The translations under genes and the position numbers were made by a program. Positions 26,301-38,353 of a stretch of DNA of 64,000 nucleotides are shown here, one piece after another; within the stretch, counting starts at the first letter, position 1, and every line of letters begins with the position of its first letter. Under the pieces are notes generated by a model. It made no database searches. It saw only the letters and a list, made by a program, of their open reading frames with translations, and had not been told where the DNA came from. Origin of the DNA: Climacteris rufus (taxonomy: Eukaryota > Chordata > Aves > Passeriformes > Climacteridae); the NCBI GenBank assembly GCA_013398175.1, contig VZRZ01007772.1, forward strand, positions 62,001 through 126,000. Direction: 5' to 3'.

Positions 26301-29300
26301 CTGCAGCACGGGCCACACCGTGAGAGCACCCCTGTCTGTGCAAAAGCTGTGGGGTCCCACTGCCACTGAGGGTCCCTCTCTGACCTCAGGTGGAGCAGGG
26401 AATAGCAAATCTGCCGCTGGAATGCTTTGCCTGCCCTTGTGAAATCCTGCCCAGCCTGTACAGCACTTTCCCTCATGAGCTCCCAGAGCACCAGGGCGAT
26501 CGTGGCTGTGTCTTTACAGGCTTCCCAACACACCCCAGCTCCTTCTCACTGGTGTCTCACTCAAAGGGACAGTATCAATAGCAAGATACTTGCAGTGAAT
26601 AGCTCTTCAGTCACATTGCCAGTATCCTAACTGTAAACCACCTCAGTCTTTGTCCCAAAATAGTATGTGCTCCTGTTTGGGCATGCACATCAGTTGTCCC
26701 ACTTTAAAACCTGTTTTAGCTGGATGCCCAGCAGCAACAGCAGATGCTGCACGCACGTGTGGCAAGGCTGTAGCTGAGATTTCATTGTCTTGACCATTTC
26801 TGGAGTGATGCGCTGTGACTGTGCAGGTCTAAGGAGCAGCAGTTTAAGGACAGGCATACATGCACAGGGACAGGTCTTTTCCACAGGGGGAAAAAAAAAA
26901 TCCTTCTCCTTAAGAGAAAGCCGCTGAGCAGAAATCCCACCAGCTTTTTAGTCCCAAGAAGTGTGACATTTCCCCTACACAATTAAACTCCCAGGTGTAA
27001 TGGCAGGGTCCCTGTTTTATCCATGCAGGTGTTGTGTGTTTCATTAACTGTCTGATTGGCCTGATCTTCACTGTGGAGGCTGGAAATTACTGGTTTGACA
27101 TATTCAACGACTACGCAGCCACCCTCTCCCTGCTGCTCATCGTGCTGGTGGAAACCATTGCTGTGTGTTACATCTACGGGATAAGGAGGTAAAAGCTGGA
27201 ACCCTCCTTTCTTCACAGAGAGCTGGGGGAGTGGCCACAGGCCAAGACTTGCAGGGCCAAGGATAAAAATACTGCCTTGGGCTAAATGTTTCTTCTATGC
27301 TGTCGGATCAGCAAGGTGATGGGGGTCTCCCTGCCCTGCAGACCCTTCCAGGCCTTGGCTCAGGGCTGTGTGGGCCCAGGCTGGGCTGACACCACCTCAG
27401 CTGGCAGGGCAGTGCTACTGAGCCATGCACACGGCTCCCTGCTCTTGTCTTTGGTCTCGGGAGCAACTTCTGCCAAAACTCTGCTCCTCCCATGACAGGA
27501 ATTCAGTGCCTGTAAGTCTGGTGTCAAAGGTGGTCACCTCACACATTGCTGGTCTCCCGTCAGTCCTTGTGGGTAAAAGGAAGCTTTGGCACCAGGAATG
27601 GTTTTGAACAGCAGAGGTGTTTGAAAAGAGCTGAAGGAAAAGGCTTCAGCACTTGCTCTGTTCTTCTGCCAGCACAGGAGGTGTGCAAGCACATACATGG
27701 GTATGAAGTCCTTGATGAGTTCAAAGCCTTCAGATGCAGGTCTCCTGTGAGACTGGAGGTACCAGCCCCAGCATGAGCACTTCCACAAAGGCAGCTAACA
27801 GCACTGAGGACACCTCAGCTGCACAGCACCCAGCCCTCTTCTCCACAGCACTTCAGCATCAGTGCTTTCCTGCCAGCTGACTGACCAGTAACAGTCTTGA
27901 GTTTACACTTCAGGCAGAACGTTCTTGCTGCACCTATTTCTAGCTACTCTCTGCAACTTGGGAATTCTCTTGGAAGCCTCACTGTCTTTTTTTATTTCAC
28001 CCTTACCACGATTCTGGTGAGCCACTTTTTGAGACAATAACTCTGCCCATTTGTGGTCAGCTGAACTGCCCTTTCTCACCTGACTTGCTGAATTCTGGAG
28101 GTGGTTTTTGAAGTAACTCAGAACAAGCTATTGACTGAACATAGGTAGCCAGTCTCAAAAATACGCATTTGGTTTCATTTACAAAAATATGTGTTTGGTT
28201 TTCTTTTAAACAGGTTTGAGAAAGATCTTTACACCATGATTGGACGCAAACTAAACTGGTATTGGAAAATTATGTGGGCTTTTGTTAGTCCACTGCTAAT
28301 TATAAGCCTATTTATATTTTACCTCACCGACTATATCCTCACAGGAACGTTGCAATACCAAGCATGGGATGCCACACAGGTAAAATAGTTCTGGGGTTGG
28401 GCTTTTTTTTTTTCTTTTTTAAACTTTCCTTAGTTCTTGCAAGGATACAAGCTTCCTTCCTACCTCCACTGTTCCCCAAAATGGCCTTCTGAAAGTGAGC
28501 AGCTGGAGTCAGGGCCATCCCTTACCTTTGTGAACAGGAAAAACTTGACCTAGTGATGATTCTATAAAATCAATTAATTTCCCTCTGTGATTCTTAATCA
28601 ACCCCTTCGTAGAATAAAATTTTATTCATGTTGAAGACCCAAATATCATCTTTAAAAATACACTTTAAACAAAAAGTCCCTGCTTTCAAAGTGTATTTAT
28701 TTTGAACCATTAGTGATATTTTAACAGAACTGAGCTGCTGCTAGAATAAACGGTTTCCATAATTTCCATATACATTTTTCTTCATGGGCAGAACACTTCT
28801 GTGCAAATACTGGACTGTGTATTTATCTGAGTAATTGCTGCTGGATAAGTAATCACTGGTTTCATAACCTTTTGTGGGAATGTTTCCATCACACAGAAAC
28901 AAAGCACAGAATTGTTTTCCTGTCATGGCCAATTTGGGAGCCAGGTGGGCCTGGCCTGTTGACTGGGTGTCAGCGTGAGCCCACAGGCTCCAGGAGAGAA
29001 CAGAGGCCTGACAGAGGTCAGGGCCCAGCCACCTCATTAAGAAACACAAATCAAGCCAAACCAAAGCCTGCAGAAATTTTCGCCAATCCCGTTGTCAGCA
29101 GCTCTGTTCCTGTTGTGTTTTCAGTGTGTATGGCTGGACAGAGAACAGCACCCAGGGCGGTCCTGAGCTGCCACAGCCTGGAACTGCTCCTCACAGGTGC
29201 TGTTTGGATCCATCTGCACAGCTTTGCTCCTGGCCCGACTGCGGGGCCCTTACCCAGATCCTACAGATCCCACAGTGCTTCTCTCCCTTGCAGGGGCAGC

Positions 29301-29443
29301 TGGTGACAAAGGATTACCCGGGCCACGCCCTGGCGGTGATCGGGCTGCTGGTGGCGGCATCCACCCTGTGCATACCCCTGGGAGCACTAGTGACTTTTGT
29401 AAGGAAGAGGCTGAAGAGGGAAAGAGTTTCCACCGTCGCATGA
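17395..29443 (+). CDS. SLC6A20: Sodium/imino-acid transporter SIT1 (complete, 11 exons)
   Basis: Na+/Cl- dependent transporter of proline, betaine and other imino acids in kidney and gut apical membranes; in mammals it associates with ACE2. Exons: 17395-17515, 21118-21258, 21996-22087, 22750-22977, 23925-24035, 24435-24676, 25511-25673, 26080-26284, 27029-27188, 28214-28379, 29294-29443. All are GT/AG and in phase. They total 1779 nt, 592 aa, the same length as human. TM1 carries the family signature SYAVGLGNVWRFPY (residues about 20-33), whose unwound middle binds substrate and Na+. The junction of exons 1 and 2 gives YGGGGFLIPY. Exon 4 is the large extracellular loop with N-glycosylation sequons (NRT, NIS). 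Exon 6 has the FFSLGLGFGSLIAFASYN segment that carries ion-binding residues. Twelve hydrophobic segments are expected. It ends KRLKRERVSTVA before TGA. No disabling change is seen. Confidence 0.97.
19090..19162 (+). mobile_element. Short CR1 LINE tail in SLC6A20 intron 1
   Basis: About 70 bp matching the very 3' end of CR1: GGGTATTGGACTAGATGACC, then TCCCTTCCAACC and a terminal TTTGATTCTAG. It is an old, truncated copy with no coding capacity. Confidence 0.8.
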
Positions 29444-30027
29444 AAGCTGACAGCTGGATTTGGGAAGACCTTACCCCCGTCATCAGCGACTGGGCACTTC
29501 TGGAAGACAGCAGCAACCATTATTTGTAGCAGCTATTTAGAGAGTTCAGAATGGTGGGTGCTATATTGACCAAAAAGTGCTCTTGGGAGGTTCCACAATG
29601 GTTTGGAAAAAAAAAAAAAAGCTCTTCTTTAACAAGGTGAAGTTTTAAAATGGCCTCTGTAAGAGGGGAGAAGAGCAGCTCACAAAGTGCCAGCTAGCAG
29701 AAATCAAGCAGCAGCCCATTACACAACGGTAGGTAATTCTCTTCCACTGCTATAGCACTGCCTGTGTGGAAACATGAGCAACCAAGCATGTTCCTGCACC
29801 AAAGGACCAGCAAATACCCTCAGCCATTCCAGACAGCCACACTTAAGCTTGCTCATTATTTGCAATGACATCTCTATTTCATCAACAGCTGAAACTGTTG
29901 AAGTCTGGCAAAGAGAATGTGATCATTGCTTTCCTACATGAGAGAAATCAGCAGGATAGCACTGGGAGGAAAATGTGGCCAGCATGGCTCCTTTTATACT
30001 TGTGTCCAGCAAAGCAGTGAACACACA

Positions 30028-30070
<43 letters not shown>

Positions 30071-30720
30071 GGACGTGTATGTAGGAGCTGCACGAGTTCT
30101 CCCACCTCCAGAAGAAGTAAGCTTCCAATTCCAGCCTGTAACTGTGCACTGTGCTGTACTTTGCATTTTCTAGGGATGCACTTTAAGTACACTAGAAGGT
30201 ATCTGTGATAAAGCTGCTTTACAAGCCCCACCCAAACAAAAGTATGCAATGTAATTAGCTGTGACAAAGTTCATATCCAGGTATTCTTTAATCAGATGTA
30301 ACAATCCAGCAGTTCCACGGACCTGGTTAATTTCCCCGTGTAAATGTTTTATAAAGAAAGCAACGTGTTTAAATTGCAAGCTTCATGTAATAGAAAACAT
30401 TAAAATCCTATCTATGAACTTTAAAAAAGGTTGCTCTGAAGAACAACATTAGAGACACACTCATGGGACAGGGGGTCTAATACAGTGTCGTAACTATGGA
30501 ATCATTAGAAGATGGCAAGTGCCTTAGGAAAAAGGGATTAATTTCAAACATTGTTAAAGCACAACAACACAAGGCTCTCATTCTGGGGCAGAAAGCAGGA
30601 AGAATTGTACAGCCCTCAGGGGTGGGCAAAACCTTGAGTGACAAACAAGATCCATGTAGGCTGCAACAGCCCCTGGAAACAGGATAGGCCTGCCTCCCTC
30701 CCCAGGCTTTGCTAACAAAG
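29444..30720 (+). other. SLC6A20 3' UTR and space to the convergent SNRPD1
   Basis: Non-coding sequence between the SLC6A20 stop and the SNRPD1 3' end. No AATAAA is seen on the + strand; an ATTAAA at 30399-30404 is a possible polyadenylation signal. It contains an A-tract near 29608 and the AC microsatellite listed separately. Confidence 0.45.
30020..30067. repeat. (AC)n microsatellite
   Basis: Almost uninterrupted AC dinucleotides, about 23 units with one AA interruption near the start. It sits in the intergenic gap between the convergent SLC6A20 and SNRPD1 genes and is a likely length-variable marker. Confidence 0.97.
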
Positions 30721-30744
30721 GCAAGACACCTTTTCACATTTCAG

Positions 30745-30750
30745 TTTATT
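30745..30750 (-). promoter_or_regulatory. SNRPD1: SNRPD1 polyadenylation signal
   Basis: TTTATT on the + strand reads AATAAA on the - strand, about 80 nt after the SNRPD1 stop codon (30832-30834). This implies a very short 3' UTR, as expected for a compact housekeeping gene. Confidence 0.75.
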
Positions 30751-30831
30751 AAAAATGGATACCATAAACAAGACCTGTACAAAAAACAGCCGAAATTGCC
30801 CAGAATTTGGTAAGAGTTGCATGATGAGAAG

Positions 30832-33800
30832 TTATCGTCTTGGGCCTCCTCTTCCTCTTCCACGACCTCGGCCTCTGCCACGGCCTCTGCCACGGCCTCT
30901 CCCAGCAACTTGGCAGGTAAAAGAAAAAGGGGAAATCAAGTGAGACCCAGGAACACTTTCACCTTGATCAAAACATTCTGTACTGACAACAATCACCACA
31001 CTGCTTCCCCGTGGCAAGATATTAAGTCAGATGTTAAATCTGTTAATGCTCAGTAAGTTTCAGGCAGTATTTTCATCTTTTGTGTTAGGTTTTGCAGCAT
31101 AAAGCTTCCACGGGCTACTGTCTGTCCTTGGCTTGGAAGGAAGGGCATAGGACAGTTGGCTGCTCCCAAATGACTGGGTAAATCTGACAGGAAACTAGGG
31201 GTCCTCTATTTTTTATATATATACAATCCAGCTTTTTAGAGGGAACTGCAAATTTTGGCACACTGTGAGATTCCCAAGCTCACCCTTCCTTAGGCACCAT
31301 ATGGAAGGGCAGCATCCTATAAGCATCCCACCATCCAACAGCTCCTACTGCTTTCAGTGCCAATGTTTTCCCTGCCAATTTCAGACGTGCTTCTGAGGCA
31401 AAGGTCTTGACTCCCCGTTTTAATTATGGCTATTTAATGGTAAAGGGAAGACAATCACAGGATAATTCAAGGCCACAAGCAACTGAAGGTCGTATGATCC
31501 ATAAGGTGATAACGTGCCTTTGCATCTCTTTCTCCTAAAGAAACATGATCCACCAGGTTGCAAGGTGGATAATAATTTAGAAATTATTGGTTCATTTCAA
31601 ACGTGTTTCTGAGTGCAGGGCTCAAAAAGACACTAAAAATTCTGTGGAAGCAGGAGGCTCTCCAAGAGACGCCCACTGACACCCACATTCAGGGAGCAGG
31701 CTGTGGCAATGATCCTGCTACAAACATCAGAAATGCAGGAAAGACACAGAGCAAATTTGCCAGGAGCAAGGTGTAATTTCTTTCCTGGTCATAGACTGAC
31801 CCTGTAAAATCCATGGAAGCACAAAGCCCAGCTGGAGGGTGACAGCACCTTCTGGAAGCTGTGTTCACTAAGTGCCAGCGCACTCAGAGCCCAGGCACAC
31901 CTCAGCCAGCATCCTGCCTTCTCCTGGGCAATGTCAATTCCCAAGGACACACCATGGGTTTTACACTTTTGAAGGCCAAGGGCATTCATGGATGAAGGCA
32001 AAGCACAGCACAGCATTGGTGTGAGTGCTTCCACACACTGTGGATGCAGGGAACATCAAACAGAGGTCACTGGAGCTATCACAGCTGCTTTTTCCAAAGC
32101 TCACACAAAGTAGTGATGTTCTTCTTCACACCAAATTCTGAGGAGGGTCAGGAAAAAAGCAAGCCAACCACACTCATTTCTCCATGTGGCCAGATTGCTT
32201 TTAATGGACATGAGAGGAGCAAAGCCCCTTCTGGACCTTTATCCTTCCTCCCTTCAAGGCAGCAGCCACAGCACTCACACTTGGTGCTGCACAGCCCAGG
32301 TTCCTTACATTGTGTCACCAATGCCTCACACACTGCACACCCAAATACTCCAACTACAGGAGAAATGGATTTTGGAGCACAGTTAGCTTTCACTTACAGA
32401 GTACTATTTTAAAAACACACAGATTAACTGCTGGACAAAATGTATACTGCCACAGATTTCCTGGGGTTTACTGGATATTTATCTTCAATAGTGTGGATTA
32501 AGACTGAGATGCTCTCTGTACTGTCAGGCTTCTAAGGAAAAGGATTTTCCTTCAGCAGGCTTTTGAAAAATAAATGGTTCCAGGAAGAGCTGAGAGTGGA
32601 ATACTACTGGGAGCCAAAGCTAGATACCTGCTCATTGGAATACAGCCTTGTCTCCCTCAGGTTGTCAAGTCTCTGAAATTCAGTTCTCAGAGGTATCACT
32701 TTTATCCACCACCACATTTCAGTGAACCATTCAGCACCATCTGAGATATTGTCCCGTATTTTCTTATTATCTATTTCTTATTATCTGTTGTTGTTGTTAT
32801 TATCCTGTACTATCTTATTATCTGTACTTTCTTAATCTCTGTGTGAAGCTCCCCATACAAATCGGGGAAACACAGCAGGCATCTGGAGAAGAGGAAGTGT
32901 AAACTCTTTGGTGCCAACTGTGAGACTCAGATAGGTTCAGACTTAGTCAAGCTGATAAACATTTACATTTTTTAACAAGAGGTGCAAGAAAAGCCACCCA
33001 CATAACCTCATGTGAGTGAAAGCTCTGCAGGTGCCAAGGTGGGCAAGGCAGACCAAGCCAGTGCAGTGTCAAACCCTCAGAGGAGGGGACAGGGAGGGGA
33101 GCAGATTCCCGAGGATGAATTTCCTTCAGGGATGAAGAATTTGATGCCAAATGCAGATGTTAAGACACTCAAATCAGAGGTCTTCAGATTCACAGTACTA
33201 AGCAGCACACAAAGACAGGACAAACACAGACTAGGAAAGCACAAACTCACCTGCTTCTCTTTTCTTGGATTTGACTTTTGGTTCTACATCCACTAGCAAA
33301 GTATCCAGAGGCAAACTGTCCGGCAGAATGAAGTAGCGGATGTTATTCCCTCGAATACTCAGCGTCTCCAGCTGTACGGGCTCTCTGTTCTTCAGAGTCA
33401 TTTTCACTGCTTTGAGATGTGTGTTCATACTGACATCCACTCCTGAAACAACACAAGCCTCGCTTCAGGGATGAGGTAGTCCCTGCTGCCTGTTTTGAAG
33501 CACACACGTGCCTGGAGGTGTATCCTGTTCAACACCTGCTGCTGCCTCTCATCGATTAATGCAACGACATCTCTTTTTCTCTTAAGTTACACCAGTTACC
33601 GACTGCTGCCTTGAACACCTTATGGTCAGAGATCCTTATCCAGGTCCTGCCAATGGCTGCTTTGTAAGTGGCTAAAATAATTCCTCTGAACAACAAATAA
33701 ACGACTGCTTATTACAACAGTCTAATACTGGTCTTTAGTCCTTTAAAAGGAAGTAAAACAAACCTCAGAGAATGAAAAATAACTTGGATAATTTCCTTTT

Positions 33801-36125
33801 TCTGTAAGCCTTAGGAAAATTAAATCACTACAGTAGATTTAATTTCTGATAAAATACATCCAATACCAAAGTGGCATCTTCTGTGAAAGTACATAAAATA
33901 CCCACTGCAAGGAACAACCATTATGAGCACAGCCAGTATGTAAGAATTGTATGGAACCAGTACTGTGCCCACTATGCTGTGCTGTGCATAATCCCAAGCT
34001 GGAAAAAATCTCAGTTGGATGCGTGTTTTGTGCAACAGCCACGAGAAGGCAATTATAAAAAATACAGAGTTTTTATTTGGTATATCACAAACTTCCCATG
34101 GGATTTGATCTCCAGGTATGAAGATCAAAATGACAGTAACTTTTTCCAATCAAAAACGAGGCAAAAGATGGAAACTGCCATTCACAAACACCTGATAGTT
34201 TAGTGACAGGACACCCACGGGAGGAAAATTTTAATGTGTTCAAACTTCTGTACAACACCCCCTGTGGTGAAAAGAAACTGTAAGATGTCTTACCAAGGGA
34301 AATAACACGAGTGAGCAACAGGCCAGAACCAGGAGAACTGTGCTTATTCCATGTATTTTCCTGTGCTTTCCCCTCCTAGCTTTTACCCAGCTCCATCTGA
34401 GCCAGTCCCTCGGTCCGTGTGAGTGCATCACAGGAAATCTGTCCCTTCATCCCTGCTCCTGCCCTGGCCAACCCAGACGCCGGGAGGAAGAGGAGATTGT
34501 GCAATCTTTTCACAGATTCTCAGCAGAAAATCAGAGAGGCTTTGCTCAACAATGAAGCCCGAAGGAGCAGCGGGGTCAGGAGGCTGACAGCGTGTTTGCT
34601 TCCCATCCGGCTGGGCTCAGCAGAGCATGCTGCAATCGGGCACCGCGGTGGCTCATTCAGCTCTAATCCAAGCTGATGGGCCTGGCTGCAGGACACCGCC
34701 AGCTTCCAACTCTGCCAGATCCCTGCAGATTGCCACCGGCCAAAAAAGCACCTCAGCAAACCTCTGGAATAAAATTCAAACTTGTTTTTTTTTTTTTTAA
34801 GGGCGCCAGGGCAGAAGAGCTTCTAAAAGCTGCCTGGGGTGAGTTTAGGAAGGCAGACGAAGCACCTTCCTCGGCTCACCCGTGAGAGTTTGCTTTGCTT
34901 AACACAACGTGCCCCACCCTACATTCCTGATGGCGCTAAGTAAAGCTCCCGAGAACACGCTCAGAGAAACGTCCCTCACTGGGATGATCAACGCCAACAA
35001 AACACTTGGCATATTTTTAATACTTGAGAACCATATAATGAAGCTACGGACTTCTCTGCGACTTTCAGCTCAGCGATACAAAGAAGCACCTGGTAATCAG
35101 ACAGTCCCACCCAGTGACAGGGAGGGGAGCAGATTCCCGAGGCCGGGATTCCTCTTTGCCCTGCAGCCCGCACCCAGCTCTGCGTTTTCCAACCCCTCTC
35201 ATGAAACTAAGGCAGATATGCAAGTTCACCTTAGCAAAAAACGTGCTCAACAGAAATAATCAACTTCATGTTTTACATCAGAAGTGCCCACACACAAGAT
35301 TTAATCACTTTAAGACCACAACAGCTGGAACAGGTTGCCCAGAGGAGCTGTGGATGTCCCAGCCCTGGCACTATTCCATGTTTGATGGGGCTTTGGGGAG
35401 CCTGGTCTAGTGGAAGGTGTCCCTGCTCATGGTGTGGGGGTTGAAACAAGATCATTGTTAATGTTCCTTCCAATGGTTCCAAACCATTCTATGACTCTGC
35501 GATCGTGCTGCTAAAATTCTAAGAAACTACCAAGCAATGGTTTGGAAAAGTTTGGTTTGGAAAAGTTTGCTTCCTTCCCCCCGAGCCCGTTTGCAGGCAA
35601 AGCTGCAACTGAGCTCACAAGCTCCCAGTGTTACACGGAATTTACAGCTCCCAGCAGCACCTTTAAAACAGAGAAATCTGATCCCAAAACACAGCCCCAG
35701 TGCCGCTCTGGCCACGGGTGAACTCACCCACTACTACACATCAAAGATAACCTGTGACCCACCGAAATTCCCAAGTATTTTCGTGGTTGCCTATGGAGAG
35801 CCGGCTGGTTACAGCTCCGCACTGTTCCCAGCAACTTCCGACAACATCCAGACACTTCTGTAACACAAACACGCCCCCCGCTTGCACACACCGGTAGGAA
35901 TTACAAAGCGCATCTCCTGCATTTTCCTGCGCCGGTCCCCGCAAGAGGGAGCACAGGACAAAAAAAAGCTCATTCCAAGCCGTGGCTGCCAATTGTTTGC
36001 CAAAAGGCGACCGGGAATATTTTGCTGCATGGCCCCATCCCGCCGTACCTGTGATCGTTCCGTGCACCTGCGTCCCATTCTTCAGCTCAATGGTCACAGT
36101 CTCGTGGCTCAGCTTCATTAGAAAC
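30832..36125 (-). CDS. SNRPD1: Small nuclear ribonucleoprotein Sm D1 (coding exons 2-4; exon 1 not visible)
   Basis: Core Sm-ring protein of spliceosomal U1, U2, U4 and U5 snRNPs. Visible - strand exons in transcript order are 36125-36049 (77 nt, residues 5-31 with split ends), 33442-33251 (192 nt) and 30908-30832 (77 nt with stop TAA). With a 14-nt first exon the gene would encode 119 aa, the human length. Exon 2 gives [20 protein letters not shown] (Sm1 motif). Exon 3 contains [12 protein letters not shown] and the Sm2 motif [15 protein letters not shown]. Exon 4 is the Gly-Arg tail (nine consecutive GR pairs, then GGPRR) that is dimethylated on arginine and binds SMN. Introns and intact splice sites show it is not a retrocopy. 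Exon 1 (Met-Lys-Leu-Val and part of Arg) is not found upstream and probably lies in the N gap at 36596-36702. The last 24 residues are encoded 2.3 kb from exon 3. Confidence 0.95.
35320..35506 (+). mobile_element. CR1 LINE 3' fragment in SNRPD1 intron 2
   Basis: Carries the CR1 tail in the + sense: AGCTGGAACAGGTTGCCCAG, a degraded GGAAGGTGTCCCTGC stretch, then TTCCTTCCAATGG and a terminal TTCTATGACTCTGCGAT. It is antisense to SNRPD1 and truncated at the 5' end. Confidence 0.9.
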
Positions 36126-36850
36126 CTGGGAATTCAAACGCATTTACAGAAACCCAAAGTGGCTGACTCGCACAGAAAGCCGTACGTATTCGACAGTCCG
36201 CACCAGGCATTCCCGCATCCCAAAGACGGCGCTCACGGATTCTGCTGGGGATCCTCAGTGACAAACCCCATGTTGGCCCAGCCACCGGCAGCTGGGACAC
36301 TTGACTAACACACTGCCGGATCGAGCGTTATTGTACAAAGAAGGAACCATTTAAAAACTCGTTACTATCCCGGGAAGGCAACGCTAACCCAGTCCGGAGG
36401 ATTTCCCTCAACAAACTGAGCGCTTTGCCGAGCGACCCGCGCAGGCCCCGGCGGCCCAGAAAAGCGAGGCCTCCCGCCCAGCCCGGCCCATCCCGGCGCC
36501 GCTCCCGCTCCCGCCCGCAGTGGGGGAAGAGCGCGGGGCGGCCCCGAGCGCGCGGGCTGGCCTGGCGCTGCCGCCGCGGGCCATCCGCCTCCATCNNNNN
36601 NNNNNNNNNNNNNNNNNNNNNNNNNNNNNNNNNNNNNNNNNNNNNNNNNNNNNNNNNNNNNNNNNNNNNNNNNNNNNNNNNNNNNNNNNNNNNNNNNNNN
36701 NNGGCCGCGCGCGCCAGGAAGCGGCCGCGCTCCGCGGCGATCGAAGGGCGGGAGCGGCCGCAGAGCGCCCCCCCGCGGCCCGGCGGACCCGCCACAAACA
36801 GGGCAGCGCCTCGTCCCGCCTGAAACGGGAGCGGGGAGGATAGAGAAGAG
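36126..36850 (-). promoter_or_regulatory. CpG-rich SNRPD1 5' region interrupted by the gap
   Basis: Sequence from about 36420 to 36840 is extremely GC- and CpG-rich on both sides of the gap, typical of a housekeeping CpG-island promoter. This places the SNRPD1 transcription start and first exon in or next to the gap. It is also the kind of sequence that short-read assemblies fail to cross. Confidence 0.65.
36596..36702. other. Assembly gap (107 N)
   Basis: A run of undetermined bases inside the CpG island upstream of SNRPD1 exon 2. The gap length may be an estimate. It most likely contains the missing first coding exon of SNRPD1. Confidence 0.99.
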
Positions 36851-36923
36851 ATGGCTGGAAAAGAGGGATGGGGAGAGAGGAGGAGAGGATTTTACAGCTA
36901 CCACGGAGCACGGCACTCTGCAC

Positions 36924-37318
36924 TGCCAGGACCTGGCACTCTGGCTGGCCTCAGACTGCCAATGGCATGCTCCAAAATCACCTTGAGACACAAGGCCTCT
37001 GAGTTTTCTTTCCACTTAGAGCCCTCGTTCATAGGCACACGCGAATGGCCACGATGGCCGCAAAGTGGCTTTCGCCTCCTAACTTTCCAAACAGAGCAGG
37101 ATTTCTCCCAGACCGAAGCTGCCAGGACCTGGCACTCAGGCTGTCCTCAGACTCCCCATGGAACCCTCCAAACTCACCCTGAGACAGCAGGCCTCTGAGG
37201 TTTCCTTCCTGTTGAAAGGAGCCGTCATTCGCCTGCTGGCACAGGTAGCCCCAGGGGGCTTTTGCCTCCTAGCTTTCCACATGGAGCAGGATTTCTCTCA
37301 GAACAAGGCTGTGGAAGC
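36924..37318. repeat. Two-copy tandem repeat, unit about 196 bp
   Basis: TGCCAGGACCTGGCACTC occurs at about 36924 and about 37120. The following sequence realigns through both copies, including shared landmarks AAGGCCTCTGAG / CAGGCCTCTGAGG, CCTCCTAACTTTCCA / CCTCCTAGCTTTCCA and GAGCAGGATTTCTC. The copies are diverged (tens of differences), so this is an old duplication or a fragment of a satellite-like family. No coding potential. Confidence 0.85.
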
Positions 37319-37573
37319 ACAAATTTATGAGACTTCCGGTAATCTGAGGTGTGGTGGGCAGCCCAGAATGTTATTATATTCCATATCTTCCTGTGCCCAA
37401 AAATCTCTTTAAGGCCCTGCAGCTGGAAAACTGAAGAGGGGGTGAGTCACTGCAGTCTCTTTTTAAGTCGGAGCTCTGTAACAGTTGCATCTCCAGTTTT
37501 TTGAGTGTGAGTATCCTCACGAACCTATGGCAGGATCAAAACCTGTTTGGGAGTGAACTTTATAATAAAGTCC

Positions 37574-38056
37574 TGTAATGGTTTGACTCTGGCTAGGTGC
37601 CTGGTGCCCACCGAGTTGCCCTATAGCTCCCTCCCCCAGAGGGACAGGGGAAAGGACAAGATGAATCAGTGGGTCGAGATAAGGCAGTTTTTATTGAAGC
37701 TACAGAAAAGCAAAAGCAGAGTCTGCGCACACATAAGCAAAAGAAGGAGAAGTCAATCTCTGCTTCCCATCAGCGAGCGATGTTCAGGCACGTCCCGGGA
37801 AGCAGGGCCTCAGCACGCGTAGTGGTTCCGTGGGAAGGCAGACATTACAGAGTGCCCCCCTCTCCTCCTCTCTCTCTCAGCTTTTATATCTGAGCTGACT
37901 TCATATGGTATGGAATATCTCTTTGGTTCCTTTGGGTCAGCTATCCTGCTTGTTGTCCCTCCCGAGGTCTTGCCCACTCCCTGCCCCTTGATGGGGGAGA
38001 ATGTTAGAGGGACAGTGCTGCTCAGCAGTAGCCAAAACACCGCTGTGTTATCAACT
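37574..38056 (-). mobile_element. Solo LTR of an avian endogenous retrovirus (antisense)
   Basis: On the + strand it starts TGTAATGGTTTGACTCTGG and ends GCTGTGTTATCAAC, matching in reverse the layout of bird ERV LTRs that begin with a TTGATAACAC-type end. Read on the - strand there is a TATA-like TATAAAAG near 37882-37888. No internal retroviral genes adjoin it, so it is a solo LTR. I could not find a convincing target-site duplication. The family assignment (ERVL-like) is inferred. Confidence 0.75.
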
Positions 38057-38099
38057 GAAGCACAGCGCTGGCAGGGCTGCTGAACTCGACCTTCGTAAG

Positions 38100-38353
38100 A
38101 ACCAATACACCTGGAATGGCTGAAATTGGTTCCAGTTATGTTTTAGAAGACATGGAAAAAAATGGAAGTGGAGTAATGAAGAGTATTAAAGAGAACACCA
38201 AAGAACCTGTATACACAATGCAAGAAATGAGAGATGATTATGAGTAGAATGAATATTTCACAGAGGAAGAAAATAAAAGAGAAAAGCCTCAAGAGTGTGG
38301 AGATGCTCAGGAGAAGAACAAGAAAAACTTAGGGGCAACAGCAGAAACTAGAG
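38100..38353 (+). pseudogene. Candidate exon of a COL6A4-type collagen VI gene (acidic/lysine-rich, one in-frame stop)
   Basis: One frame from about 38100 to 38353 reads as a hydrophilic Glu/Lys/Asn-rich peptide of roughly 84 residues (segments MAEIGSSYVLEDMEKNGSG and KREKPQECGDAQEKNKKN). It is broken by a single TAG at 38245-38247. It ends phase 1 at ACTAGAG before GTGCCT, a weak donor. The next candidate exon (38773-38790) and the Kunitz exon (40201-40373) are both phase 1 at their starts, so the three would splice in one frame. The 5' limit is unclear because an LTR ends just upstream. The peptide itself is not one I recognise; the assignment rests on position and phase. Confidence 0.4.

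Noticed and set aside
29975..30208. Histidine/threonine or cysteine/valine repeat peptides
   Set aside because: They are translations of the AC microsatellite.
30832..36125. SNRPD1 as a processed retrocopy or pseudogene
   Set aside because: Three introns with proper splice sites are implied or visible, and the protein is undamaged.
36328..37015. Long frames crossing the N gap
   Set aside because: They are built over undetermined bases in a GC-rich island and are artefacts.
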